This document shows positions 15,912-24,712 of a stretch of 50,604 nucleotides of DNA, piece by piece (position 1 is the first letter of the stretch; each line of letters begins with the position of its first letter). The translations under genes were made by a program, and so were the position numbers. The notes under the pieces were generated by a model, which saw only the letters and a list, made by a program, of their open reading frames with translations, ran no database searches and had not been told where the DNA came from. Source of the stretch: Azonexus sp. (GTDB lineage: Bacteria > Pseudomonadota > Gammaproteobacteria > Burkholderiales > Rhodocyclaceae); assembly GCA_031274715.1 (NCBI GenBank), contig JAISPT010000036.1:1-50604 (forward strand), written 5' to 3'.

Positions 15912-17144
15912 TCAGAAGACGAAATCCATGGTCAGCGAGAACACATCGACCCGACCGTCCCAATCGGGCCGCTCCCGCCGAAACGGGAAAATCGAAGCGG
16001 AATCGCCACGGATGGCATCCCACTGCATCTTCAAGGCAATGTTACGGGCCACGTCCCAGCGTGCGCCGACGATCGTTGTGCCCTGCCACGAGAACGAATC
16101 AGCCTGCACCTGAGCAACGCCAGGCAGCGAGGACGGGCTGTAATTCTTCGAACGAATCCAGGAATAACCGAGATAAGGAGTAACCGATCCGATCCGGTAG
16201 CCGCCCAGCACATAGCCAGCGTACGAATCGGTGAACGCCCGGCTACCCTGGTCGATGGAATTCAGCATCAACTGGAATTGCCACGGACCGTTGTCGTAAA
16301 CCACCCCCACCGAGTAGTAATGACTGCGTGTACCGTTGACCCGCAGATAGTCGAGCGAGGTCCGCGCCTGATCCGCCGTCAGGTAATGCGGCACCAGTGA
16401 ATAGAAATTCTGGGCGATCGGTAGGTTGCTGTTGAAGCGAATGTTGGCGTAGCTGCCGCGCAGCAGCCAGGGACCGGCCTGGTATTCGAGATAGGCACCC
16501 ATCATCGGTGAGCCGCCGATGTTCCACTGCTCGTCCTCGAGCGGAATCTTGCCGTCAGCGATGCCGTAATAAATCTTGCCGCGCAGCGTATTGTCAGCCA
16601 GCGGCACGGTCAGCGCCACATCGGCGCCATTGATGCTGGAGAACGGCAGGAACCAAAAGTAATCACCGGGCGGCCGTACCGGCAGATAGGAATAGCCGAC
16701 CAGGCGCGAATCGGCGAGCATGAAAAATTCCGTGCCAAGCCGGCCAAAACGCATGCTGAGGGTCGGACTCGGATCGTACTTGAGGTAGGCCCAGGCGATC
16801 TCCGGCGTGTAGCTGCGGTCGTAGCGATAACGGCTGACCCCCTGTACCACCGCCGCGAACTCGGAATTGATCCGCCAGTTGGCCTGCAGCCCCAAGATGC
16901 TGTCGACATTCCCGGTCCACTGCTTGCGCGCCCCGCGCTGCTGCCCCAGGTCGCGGACGAACTCGACGTCGTTGGTGCTGGTGCGCACCGCCCCCACGGT
17001 GCCGAAACCGCCAATCGTGAAATTGCTTTGCTCGCCGCGCACCGGCAGGGATAGCGCGGCGCCTGCCACGGCGAGAATCAGCCCCAGCCGGACGACCGGC
17101 CGGTGCAGGCAAGCGGAAAAACTTGGGAAGGAGAGGTCGGCCAT
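15912..17144 (-). CDS. Outer-membrane beta-barrel porin-like protein
   Basis: A 410-residue protein with an N-terminal hydrophobic export segment (about 17-37) and then alternating aromatic/polar beta-strands throughout, ending VFSLTMDFVF with the C-terminal Phe typical of BAM substrates. Segments such as FTIGGFGTVGAVRTS, SMRFGRLGTEFF and ALKMQWDAIRG resemble general porin-type barrels. No ribosome-binding site is seen before the ATG at 17144, so the start may be slightly different. It lies just 13 bases past a terminator, so a promoter must overlap that hairpin region or the gene depends on read-through. The binding-protein gene follows 4 bases after the stop, indicating shared function. Confidence 0.75.
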   Translation of the reverse strand: MADLSFPSFSACLHRPVVRLGLILAVAGAALSLPVRGEQSNFTIGGFGTVGAVRTSTNDVEFVRDLGQQRGARKQWTGNVDSILGLQANWRINSEFAAVVQGVSRYRYDRSYTPEIAWAYLKYDPSPTLSMRFGRLGTEFFMLADSRLVGYSYLPVRPPGDYFWFLPFSSINGADVALTVPLADNTLRGKIYYGIADGKIPLEDEQWNIGGSPMMGAYLEYQAGPWLLRGSYANIRFNSNLPIAQNFYSLVPHYLTADQARTSLDYLRVNGTRSHYYSVGVVYDNGPWQFQLMLNSIDQGSRAFTDSYAGYVLGGYRIGSVTPYLGYSWIRSKNYSPSSLPGVAQVQADSFSWQGTTIVGARWDVARNIALKMQWDAIRGDSASIFPFRRERPDWDGRVDVFSLTMDFVF

Positions 17145-17156
17145 GGAACACTCAGG

Positions 17157-17181
17157 AAAAACCCGACAGATGTCGGGTTTT
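17157..17181 (-). terminator. Rho-independent terminator after the nitronate monooxygenase-like gene
   Basis: On the minus strand an 11-bp near-perfect stem AAAACCCGACA/TGTCGGGTTTT ends in a T-run (GGGTTTTTCC). It lies 17 bases after the stop of the upstream gene and just ahead of the porin start. Confidence 0.82.
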
Positions 17182-17198
17182 CAGCGATGGAGTCGGGC

Positions 17199-18455
17199 TC
17201 AGGGAATCCGCTTCTCCGGCAGCGCCACCTGCTGCTCGGTGCTGAATTGATAGTCCTTGAAGATATGCTCGGCCGTCAGCAACTGGTAGCTGCCATCGGG
17301 CAGGCGATGGGTAGTGTCCTTCAGACGCCAGGTCAACTGGCCACAGGTCCAGATCTCGAAGTTGCGCATGTGCGTACACAGGCAGGTTTTATCCCATACC
17401 TTGACCTTGCGGGTGCCCGGATGGGCGGCGACCTCGCGGTTGTAGGCGGTGATGTAGGCGCATTTGCCAGCGGCATCGAGCAGGTAGCCGTAGGCCTCGC
17501 AATTGGGACGGATACCGTCACCGATGCCGGGGCTGGACTTGATCATGCGCATCGGGTAACCGGTCGGGGAAATCTGGTTGACCTCGATGTTTTCCTCGTT
17601 GGCCTTGAAATATTCCTGCTTGGCCTCGGCCGGCAGGCCACACTCTTCGGCGACTGTAAAGCGGGTAGCCACCTGCACGGCAGCAGCACCCTGTTCGAGG
17701 AAGGCGGCGGCATCGGAACCGGTGAAGATGCCGCCGGCCGGAATCACCGGAATGTCGAGATGCTCATCCTTCAAGTACTGCAGCACTTCGGCGACAATCG
17801 TCGCTAGATCGTAGTTGGCCCAGTCCATGCCGAAACCGAGATGGCCGCCGGCCAGCGGACCTTCGACGACGATGTAGTCAGGCAGGCGGTTGGTGCGGGC
17901 GCTCTTCTTGAGGAACAACAGCAGCGCGCGGACCGAGGACACAATGATGCCCAGTTTGGCGTCGCGGAAACGCGGATGCTCCTCGATCAGGCTGAAGGAG
18001 CCGAGATGCAGGCCGGCAGCCAACGTAATGCCGTCAATGCCGGCATCGAGCGCCGCCGACATGCGGACCTTGAGAGTCTCGCGCGGGGCGTTCATGGTCA
18101 GCTTTTCCATGCAGTTGATCAGCACCAGGCCAGCGCCCTGCTTGCGCCGCATGGTGGCCTCGACATGCAGGCGGGTCGCCTCTGCCAGGCGGCCGAGATC
18201 AAACTTGACCGGAGATTTGTCCTCGTTGAGAACGTTGAACTTGTAAAGCGCCAGTTTTTCCTTGACGTGCTTGGTCTCGTAACGACGGTCGGACACAGTG
18301 TTGATCATCGCGTCCGAGATATGGCCGACACCGCCGAGGCGGGCAGCTTCCAGCGCCAGATCGGCCGTCGAAATATCAACCCCCATGCCGCCGATCATGA
18401 TCGGCACGAGTTCGTGCTTGCCAAGGCGCAAGCGGAAATCATCCACACGCTTCAT
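17199..18455 (-). CDS. Nitronate monooxygenase / 2-nitropropane dioxygenase-like FMN protein
   Basis: A 418-residue TIM-barrel flavoprotein from the ATG at 18455, which has AAGGA five bases upstream; the longer frame to 18566 has no support. Family features are MIGGMGVDIS near the N-terminus, VVEGPLAGGHLGFGMDW in the middle and PVIPAGGIFTGSDAAAFLEQGAAAVQV (FMN phosphate site) near residues 255-280, then RFTVAEECGL. Nitronate monooxygenases oxidise alkyl nitronates, but many relatives have other or unknown substrates. The C-terminal region has an extra Cys-rich part (KTCLCTHMRNFEIWTC) not needed by the barrel. It has its own terminator and is divergent from the NnrS gene. Confidence 0.8.
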   Translation of the reverse strand: MKRVDDFRLRLGKHELVPIMIGGMGVDISTADLALEAARLGGVGHISDAMINTVSDRRYETKHVKEKLALYKFNVLNEDKSPVKFDLGRLAEATRLHVEATMRRKQGAGLVLINCMEKLTMNAPRETLKVRMSAALDAGIDGITLAAGLHLGSFSLIEEHPRFRDAKLGIIVSSVRALLLFLKKSARTNRLPDYIVVEGPLAGGHLGFGMDWANYDLATIVAEVLQYLKDEHLDIPVIPAGGIFTGSDAAAFLEQGAAAVQVATRFTVAEECGLPAEAKQEYFKANEENIEVNQISPTGYPMRMIKSSPGIGDGIRPNCEAYGYLLDAAGKCAYITAYNREVAAHPGTRKVKVWDKTCLCTHMRNFEIWTCGQLTWRLKDTTHRLPDGSYQLLTAEHIFKDYQFSTEQQVALPEKRIP

Positions 18456-18632
18456 TTTTGTCCTTAAGAAAACCAGCACGCTCGCGCTCACCCCCGCGCA
18501 ACCGAGCCAAGCATATGATTTTACGCCATTGTGCGCCCGGGTGCTTGCCGCCCCCGGATAAATCAAATTTTCCTGTTCCCGGCCTGGCTAAACTTCGTAC
18601 TTCGATCGATATTCCATACTCAAGGTTCACCC

Positions 18633-19793
18633 ATGCGTCTAGCCTCGCACCCCCTCTGGCTGGTTGGCTTTCGCCCCTTTTTCACCCTCGCCTGCATGGC
18701 CGGCCTGATCCTGCCGCCCGTCTGGGCGTTGATCTTCGGCGGCCAACTGGCAGCGCCGGATATCCCTTTCGGCGCGATTCAGTGGCACGCCCACGAGATG
18801 TTCTTCGGCTTCGGCTGGGCAGTGCTTGGCGGCTTTCTGCTGACCTCGACCAAGAACTGGGTCGGCATTCGCGGTTATCACGGCCCGGCATTGCTGCTGC
18901 TAGCCGCCGCCTGGCTCGTCGAACGCCTGGCCATGAGTTTCGGTGGCCACTGGCCGCAGCCGCTGTTCCTGGTGGCCAACAACCTGTTCCTCGGCAGCAT
19001 CGTCGCCATGTTGCTATGGACACTAATCCGCCACCACCAGCGCGACAGCTACCGTGACAACGCTTTTTTCCTGGTCATGCTGCCGGCCTTCATCGTCGCC
19101 AAAACCCTGATGTTGACCGGCGGCGACTTCACCGCCGGTACCACGATGGCCATCGGCCTGTTCCGCCTGGCCTTCCTAGTCATGCTCGAGCGCACGCTGA
19201 CGCAGTTCATGAAAGCCGCCTTCCAGGCAGAAATCCTGCGCCAGCCCAAGCTCGACATGGCAATCAAGCTGCTTGGCCTGGTGCTGGTGGTCGAATTCCT
19301 GCTGCCGCGGCCGCTCGCTGCCGCCATCGCGCTGGCCCTGGCGGTGCTGCTCGGCATCCGCCTCTGCTTCTGGAAGCCGCAGCTAGCCTTGCGCCGCATC
19401 GACATCGGCATCATGTACATCGGCTATCTGGTCATCGTGCTGCAACTGTTGGTGGACGCCCTTGGCCATCTCACCAACCTCGTCTGGGTCGGCTCGCTAT
19501 CGGTACACCTATTCACCGTCGGCGCCATGGGTTGCGTCATCCCGGCGATGATCATCCGCATCGCCAAGGGCCATACCGGGCGCAAGGTGGTGTTCGCGGG
19601 CGGCGACCGGCTGGTGCTGATCATCATGCTGGCTACGCTGTTCTTCCGCATTGGCCTGCCACAGTTGTTCCCGGCTGGCTACCTGGGTTGGATCTACCTC
19701 TCCGCCTGTACCTGGGCGCTGGCCTATGGCCTGCTCGCTTGGCGCACCATCCCTCTGTTGATGCAGCCGCGCATCGACGGTCGCGAACACTGA
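18633..19793 (+). CDS. nnrS: NnrS family haem-copper membrane protein
   Basis: A 386-residue polytopic protein with about twelve hydrophobic spans. The start at 18633 (MRLASHPLWLVGFRPFF) is preceded by AAGG; the upstream extension is not hydrophobic or conserved-looking. The N-terminal HPLWLVGFRPFF and the motif WHAHEMFFGF (about residues 52-61) are hallmarks of NnrS, as is the later GAMGCVIPAMIIR. NnrS proteins are associated with nitric oxide and nitrosative stress in denitrifiers. I found no full FNR/NNR-type TTGAT-N4-ATCAA site upstream, only a single ATCAA half. Confidence 0.88.
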   Translation: MRLASHPLWLVGFRPFFTLACMAGLILPPVWALIFGGQLAAPDIPFGAIQWHAHEMFFGFGWAVLGGFLLTSTKNWVGIRGYHGPALLLLAAAWLVERLAMSFGGHWPQPLFLVANNLFLGSIVAMLLWTLIRHHQRDSYRDNAFFLVMLPAFIVAKTLMLTGGDFTAGTTMAIGLFRLAFLVMLERTLTQFMKAAFQAEILRQPKLDMAIKLLGLVLVVEFLLPRPLAAAIALALAVLLGIRLCFWKPQLALRRIDIGIMYIGYLVIVLQLLVDALGHLTNLVWVGSLSVHLFTVGAMGCVIPAMIIRIAKGHTGRKVVFAGGDRLVLIIMLATLFFRIGLPQLFPAGYLGWIYLSACTWALAYGLLAWRTIPLLMQPRIDGREH

Positions 19794-19827
19794 CCGGAGC
19801 ACGGCTGCCCCCGAGAGCAAACAGTTT

Positions 19828-19865
19828 GGTGAGCCGCCCCAGGCTGAAGCCTGGGGCGGCTCACC
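19828..19865. terminator. Strong hairpin between convergent nnrS and chemoreceptor genes
   Basis: A 17-bp perfect stem beginning GGTGAGCCGCCCC with a TGAA loop. No T-tract follows on either strand, so it is either a weak bidirectional terminator or a messenger-end stabilising hairpin. It sits 34 bases past nnrS and 5 bases before the stop of the opposing gene. Confidence 0.6.
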
Positions 19866-19870
19866 ACGAA

Positions 19871-21907
19871 TCAGATCGTAAATCCGGCGACGCGCGCGCG
19901 CAGGCTTTCGGCGAGTTTTTCCAACTCAGCCGCATAGTCTGCCGATTTCTTCGCCATCACATTGCTATCGTCGGCCATGCTGGCAATTTTTTCGACATTC
20001 TTGGCGATTTCAGCAATCGCGGCCGTCTGCTCGTCGATCGCATGCGAAATACTCATCACGGCAGCATTCACTTGACCAGCACTTTCACGAATGTTGGCAA
20101 TGCTGGCACCGGCATTTTCGGCAAACACCATACCCTCCTCAACCTGCTGGACACCGCTGTTCATGCTCGTCACCGCACCCTCGGTGCCGGCTTGTATCCC
20201 ACTAATCAGCGTACTGATTTCCTGAGTCGATGCGGATGTTCGCTCCGCGAGCTTACGGACCTCATCGGCCACAACAGCAAAGCCACGCCCCTGTTCTCCG
20301 GCGCGTGCCGCCTCAATGGCCGCGTTGAGCGCCAGCAGATTGGTCTGCTCGGCAATTTCCCGAATCACGCTGACAATTGCCGAGATCGCCTTCGATTCCT
20401 GCCCCAGGGTGGTCACCGCCGACGAAGCGGTACGCACCGTCTCGGCAATGCGCGTCATGCTGGCAACAGCCTGCCCGATCACTTCCGCACCTTGGCCGGA
20501 AACATGCCCAGACTCGACCGAGACGCCATTGGCATGGCTGGCGTTCTCGGCCACATGGACGATATTGGCGTTGATCTCCTCGATGCTGGCCGCCATTGCC
20601 GACGCGGCATCGCTCTGCAATCCGGACTGCGTCGCCACCTGCATGGCCGAGCTGGACAAATGGGCGGCGTTTTCGGCCAGCCGGAACGACGCGGACTGAA
20701 TATCGCTCAGCGTGGTGCGCATATCCCCGGCCATCTTGTTGGTCGCTTTCAGCAACTGCCCCACTTCATCCTCACTGCGCTGCTTGATAGCGACCGTCAG
20801 ATCGCCGGACGCGATGCGCCGCATCGCCTTGACCACTTCCATCAGCGGCTGCGTCACCCAGTATCGCGAGGAAAAGAACAACGTGGCGCACAGTAGAACG
20901 CACAGCACCACCGCTCCGAGGATCAGGCGATTGCGTACGGCATCGGCATGAACGTTGAGATCATCGACATGGACGCTCGTTGCGACAACCCAATTCCATG
21001 CCGGCACGGACATGAACACGGATACCTTCCGGCCCTCCGCAGCTCCATGCGGCTTGGGAAAGAGGTAGTAGATCACGCCTTCCTTTTGCTCCACCATCTC
21101 GCGTATGTAATAGACGTCGTTGCTGTCCTTGGCATCCCATAGGTTCTCGCCTTCGCGCGTCGGGTGCAGGACGAGCTCGCCTTTGTTCGTACCCGCATCG
21201 ATGCCAAAAATGTAGCCGGTCTCGAACAGCTTGATGTCCCGCAACTTCTTTTTCATATCGGCCAGTTGTTCGCTGAAATCGAGCCCGACGAAAAGGGCGC
21301 CGACAACCTGGCCCGACGCACTGAGTAGCGGCCGGTAATTCGTCATGTAATCACGGCCGAACAAGCGCGCCTTGCCGGTATAGGTCTTCCCGGCCAGCAG
21401 CAGTTCACGGGCTGGGTGCCGCGCTCCCAGCGGGGTGCCCATGGCCCGCGTTCCGTCCTCCTTTTTGAGCGACGTGGCGATACGGACAAAGTCGTCCCCC
21501 TGGCGAACGAAAAGAGTACCGGCAGCCGTCGTATTGGCGGTAAAACGGTCGAAGGGTGCGACATTGCCGTTGAGCACTTTGCCCTCCAGGCTAAGCACAG
21601 GGGTTCTGGCACCGCCGACCTCGACTGTTTCGTCGGTGCGCATAGCGAACTCCCCGCTAAAATCCGCCTGCAACGTCCGAGCCAACCGTTCCGCCGCCTT
21701 TTCGAGCGATACGCGAACCGTTTCGACCATATCAACGGCCTGTTGATTGGTCCGCTTCAGCTCCTCGATTCCCTGCCGCTCGAATACGGAACTCAGCCAA
21801 GCATTCAAGGCAATAATCGCCACGACAAAAAGACCAAAAATCGTCGCCGCTTGAATGACATTTAACTTGGCAGAGATTGATAGATTGCGAAATTTGTTAA
21901 TCAACAT
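19871..21907 (-). CDS. Methyl-accepting chemotaxis protein with periplasmic Cache domain
   Basis: A 678-residue transducer. The first membrane span is at about residues 18-36. A large periplasmic part follows with the single-Cache features of the Cache_3-Cache_2 class: GTLFVRQGDDFVRIAT, then GRDYMTNYRPLL and a second lobe GYIFGIDAGTNKGELVLHP. The second span is near 326-348, followed by HAMP (VTQPLMEVVKAMRRIASGD) and a signalling hairpin whose tip reads EAARAGEQGRGFAVVADEVRKLAERT. It has an excellent ribosome-binding site (GGAGGAG). There is no C-terminal CheR-binding pentapeptide (it ends VAGFTI). A TCCGATAA near the start resembles a flagellar sigma28 -10 but lacks a matching -35. The ligand is unknown; small organic acids are common for this class. 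Confidence 0.93.
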   Translation of the reverse strand: MLINKFRNLSISAKLNVIQAATIFGLFVVAIIALNAWLSSVFERQGIEELKRTNQQAVDMVETVRVSLEKAAERLARTLQADFSGEFAMRTDETVEVGGARTPVLSLEGKVLNGNVAPFDRFTANTTAAGTLFVRQGDDFVRIATSLKKEDGTRAMGTPLGARHPARELLLAGKTYTGKARLFGRDYMTNYRPLLSASGQVVGALFVGLDFSEQLADMKKKLRDIKLFETGYIFGIDAGTNKGELVLHPTREGENLWDAKDSNDVYYIREMVEQKEGVIYYLFPKPHGAAEGRKVSVFMSVPAWNWVVATSVHVDDLNVHADAVRNRLILGAVVLCVLLCATLFFSSRYWVTQPLMEVVKAMRRIASGDLTVAIKQRSEDEVGQLLKATNKMAGDMRTTLSDIQSASFRLAENAAHLSSSAMQVATQSGLQSDAASAMAASIEEINANIVHVAENASHANGVSVESGHVSGQGAEVIGQAVASMTRIAETVRTASSAVTTLGQESKAISAIVSVIREIAEQTNLLALNAAIEAARAGEQGRGFAVVADEVRKLAERTSASTQEISTLISGIQAGTEGAVTSMNSGVQQVEEGMVFAENAGASIANIRESAGQVNAAVMSISHAIDEQTAAIAEIAKNVEKIASMADDSNVMAKKSADYAAELEKLAESLRARVAGFTI

Positions 21908-22162
21908 GACTCCTCCATTGATTATTCATTTATCGGAGCACTTTACCTGACTCTCCAAATAATGCATGCGTCGGAATAAAACCATAAAAAGGATGAGGCG
22001 ACCGCTATTGCCACCATCTCGCCACCATCCAGCAAATAAGCACATCAGCATCTCGCCTCCTGGCCGACCTTAGCCTCGCACGACCCATCGAATGAGCCGA
22101 ATATCGCCGGCCATGATGTCTACAATCACCACTTCGCCTGGTAACTCTCCAGAACGATCACC

Positions 22163-23572
22163 ATGGAAAAAAATCCGCGATCTTCCGATTTCATCCTGTG
22201 GCTGGCGGCCGTGGGTTTCTTCATGCAGACGCTGGATGCCACCATCGTCAACACTGCGCTCCCGTCCATGGCGGTCAGCCTGGGCGAGAGTCCGCTACGC
22301 ATGCAATCGGTGGTCATCGCCTATGCGCTGACGATGGCCATGGTCATCCCGGCCAGCGGTTGGCTGGCCGACCGTTTTGGTACCCGGCTCGTGTTCACTG
22401 CGGCAACCCTGTGTTTCGTCGCGGGTTCCCTTGCCTGCGCGCTGTCGTCGAATCTCTCCGCCCTCACCGCGGCGCGCATATTGCAAGGACTGGGCGGCGC
22501 GATGTTGATGCCGGTCGGACGGCTGGCCGTATTGCGGAGTTTTCCGGGCGAAAGTTTTCTCCGTGCGTTGAGCTTCGTCGCCATTCCCGGCCTGATCGGG
22601 CCGCTGGTCGGTCCGACGCTGGGCGGTTGGTTGGTGGAAACCGCCTCCTGGCATTGGATCTTCCTCATCAACGTACCGATCGGCTTGCTTGGCTGCGTGC
22701 TCAGCCTGCGTTACATGCCCGATGGCCGGCTCAATCGCGTGCCACCGTTCGATTTCGCCGGCTTCGGTCTATTGTCGTTTGGCATGATGACCCTGTCGCT
22801 CGCGCTCGATGGCCTCGCCGGCATCGGTCTCGGCCGCGGAGCCGTGCTGGTGCTGCTGCTGCTCGGTCTGGCCAACCTGGCCGCTTACTGGTTCCGCGCC
22901 GCGCGCCATCCACTGCCCTTGTTCTCGCCGCTGCTTTTCCGTATCAACAGTTTCGGCGTCGGCCTGCTCGGCAACCTGTTTGCGCGTATCGGCAGCGGTG
23001 CCATGCCCTACCTGATTCCGCTGCTGCTACAACTCTCCATGGGCTACAGTCCGTTCTACGCGGGCCTGATGATGTTGCCGGTGGCGGCTGCGGCAATTCT
23101 CTCCAAACCCCTCGTGACGGCCATGATCCAGCGTTTCGGCTATCGCCGGGTACTGCTTGGCAACACACTCCTGCTTGGCATCGCCATGACCGCTTTTTCA
23201 CTGCTCGAACCCAACCAGCCGATTTGGCCGCACATTGTGTTGCTGTTTTTTTTCGGCGCCATCAATTCGGTCCAATTCACGGCAATGAACACGGTCACGC
23301 TCAAAGACCTCGAAACCGTGCAGGCAAGTTCCGGCAACAGCATGCTGTCGATGGTGCAAATGTTGTCGATGAGCCTCGGCGTATCGGTGGCCGCTGCGCT
23401 ACTGGCCGTGTTCACCGAACATTATGGTCAAGCGGCCCTTGGCTACCTCGCTGCTTTCCACACCACATTCCTCTGCGTGGGTACGATCACCATCGCCTCG
23501 GCATTGATTTTCTGGCAGCTCGCGCCGGACACTGGCGCAGCGACCATGGAAACACGATCACAGATGCTCTAG
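22163..23572 (+). CDS. DHA2-family MFS multidrug exporter (EmrB/QacA type)
   Basis: A 469-residue transporter with about fourteen hydrophobic spans. The first span carries MQTLDATIVNTALPSMA, the DHA2 version of motif D1, with the buried Asp. Motif A is WLADRFGTR, and motif C-like glycines occur in GLIGPLVGPTLGGWLVE. These proteins export drugs or metabolites using the proton gradient. It stands alone: no membrane-fusion (EmrA-like) gene is adjacent, and upstream is 255 bases shared with the divergent chemoreceptor. It resembles MdtD-like solitary exporters; the substrate is not predictable. Confidence 0.88.
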   Translation: MEKNPRSSDFILWLAAVGFFMQTLDATIVNTALPSMAVSLGESPLRMQSVVIAYALTMAMVIPASGWLADRFGTRLVFTAATLCFVAGSLACALSSNLSALTAARILQGLGGAMLMPVGRLAVLRSFPGESFLRALSFVAIPGLIGPLVGPTLGGWLVETASWHWIFLINVPIGLLGCVLSLRYMPDGRLNRVPPFDFAGFGLLSFGMMTLSLALDGLAGIGLGRGAVLVLLLLGLANLAAYWFRAARHPLPLFSPLLFRINSFGVGLLGNLFARIGSGAMPYLIPLLLQLSMGYSPFYAGLMMLPVAAAAILSKPLVTAMIQRFGYRRVLLGNTLLLGIAMTAFSLLEPNQPIWPHIVLLFFFGAINSVQFTAMNTVTLKDLETVQASSGNSMLSMVQMLSMSLGVSVAAALLAVFTEHYGQAALGYLAAFHTTFLCVGTITIASALIFWQLAPDTGAATMETRSQML

Positions 23573-23762
23573 CCCTGACTGCGCGTCATCATGGTCGGTT
23601 GATCCGAGGGCTGGAGCAAAACCGCTCCGACCTTCCGCAGGCGGGAACAAGCGCAAAAGGCGGGCAGCACCGGCCCAATGACATTCGCACGGCCGCCAGT
23701 GCTGCCGACAGGACATCCAAGCCCTTATAATTAACGGTTCTCCTTTTCGTACTGAGTTGCCC

Positions 23763-24617
23763 GTGTCCGATCGTCTCGCCGTCCTACCCCAATACCTGCT
23801 GCCCAAACAGGCGCTGACCGTGCTCGCCGGCAAACTTGCCGGCGCCCAGGCTGGCCGCCTGACGACTGGCGTCATCCGTTGGTTCGTCGGCCGCTACGGC
23901 GTCAACATGGCCGAGGCCGCCAACCCGGACATCGCCAGCTACAAGACCTTCAACGAGTTCTTCACCCGGCCGCTGCAAGAGAACGCCCGCCCTTTCGCCG
24001 AGGCCGATTTTCTGTGTCCTGTCGACGGGGCGATCAGCCAGTTCGGCGCCATCGAGCGCGACCAGATTTTCCAGGCCAAGGGCCATAGTTATTCGACCAC
24101 CGCGCTGGTCGGCGGCGACCGCAAGCTGGCCGCACAGTTCGAGAATGGCAGCTTCGCCACGCTGTACCTGAGTCCGCGCGACTATCACCGCATCCATATG
24201 CCCTGCGACGGCAAGCTGCTGCGTATGATTTACGTGCCCGGCGCGCTGTTCTCGGTCAACCCGACCACGGCACGCGGCGTACCCGGCCTGTTCGCCCGCA
24301 ACGAGCGCGTCGTCTGTGTCTTCGACACGGCGAGCGGTCCGTTCGTGCTGACCCTGGTCGGCGCCACCATCGTCGGTAGCATGGCCACCGTCTGGCATGG
24401 CGTGATCAATCCACCGCGTCCCGGTGTCGTCCGCGCATGGCGTTACGAGGAACAGAACATCATGCTCAAGCGGGGTGATGAGATGGGCCGCTTCCTGCTC
24501 GGTTCGACCGTTGTCATGCTGTTCCCGAAAAACACGCTGGCCTTCAACCCGGCCTGGCAACCGACCGCCGCCATCCGCATGGGCGAAGCCATGGGGAATC
24601 GACCCGGAGAAGCTTAA
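23763..24617 (+). CDS. psd: Phosphatidylserine decarboxylase proenzyme
   Basis: About 284 residues from a GTG at 23763 (MSDRLAVLPQYLLPK); a TTG two codons earlier is also possible. It makes phosphatidylethanolamine at the inner membrane. Seen in the sequence: the catalytic Asp in LCPVDGAIS (about residue 83), the His in SPRDYHRIHMP (about 142-145), and near the C-terminus LGSTVVMLF, where cleavage at the Gly-Ser bond generates the pyruvoyl Ser. Length and motif match the E. coli-type membrane enzyme. It is followed 95 bases later by a metallo-beta-lactamase-fold gene that may share the transcript. Confidence 0.95.
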   Translation: MSDRLAVLPQYLLPKQALTVLAGKLAGAQAGRLTTGVIRWFVGRYGVNMAEAANPDIASYKTFNEFFTRPLQENARPFAEADFLCPVDGAISQFGAIERDQIFQAKGHSYSTTALVGGDRKLAAQFENGSFATLYLSPRDYHRIHMPCDGKLLRMIYVPGALFSVNPTTARGVPGLFARNERVVCVFDTASGPFVLTLVGATIVGSMATVWHGVINPPRPGVVRAWRYEEQNIMLKRGDEMGRFLLGSTVVMLFPKNTLAFNPAWQPTAAIRMGEAMGNRPGEA

Positions 24618-24712
24618 GTCGCCGCCCCCGGCGCCTTGCTCGACGGCACCATGGCTGGACATGCCATCGGGACATCCCCGATACTGGCGCCACCCCCAAC
24701 CCGGAGACGCCC

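Noticed and set aside
18540..18570. Possible FNR/NNR site upstream of nnrS
   Set aside because: Only one ATCAA half-site (in gataaatcaaatt); the opposing TTGAT half is missing.
21926..21960. Flagellar sigma28 promoter for the chemoreceptor
   Set aside because: TCCGATAA matches the -10 well but no TAAAGTTT-like -35 lies at the required distance.
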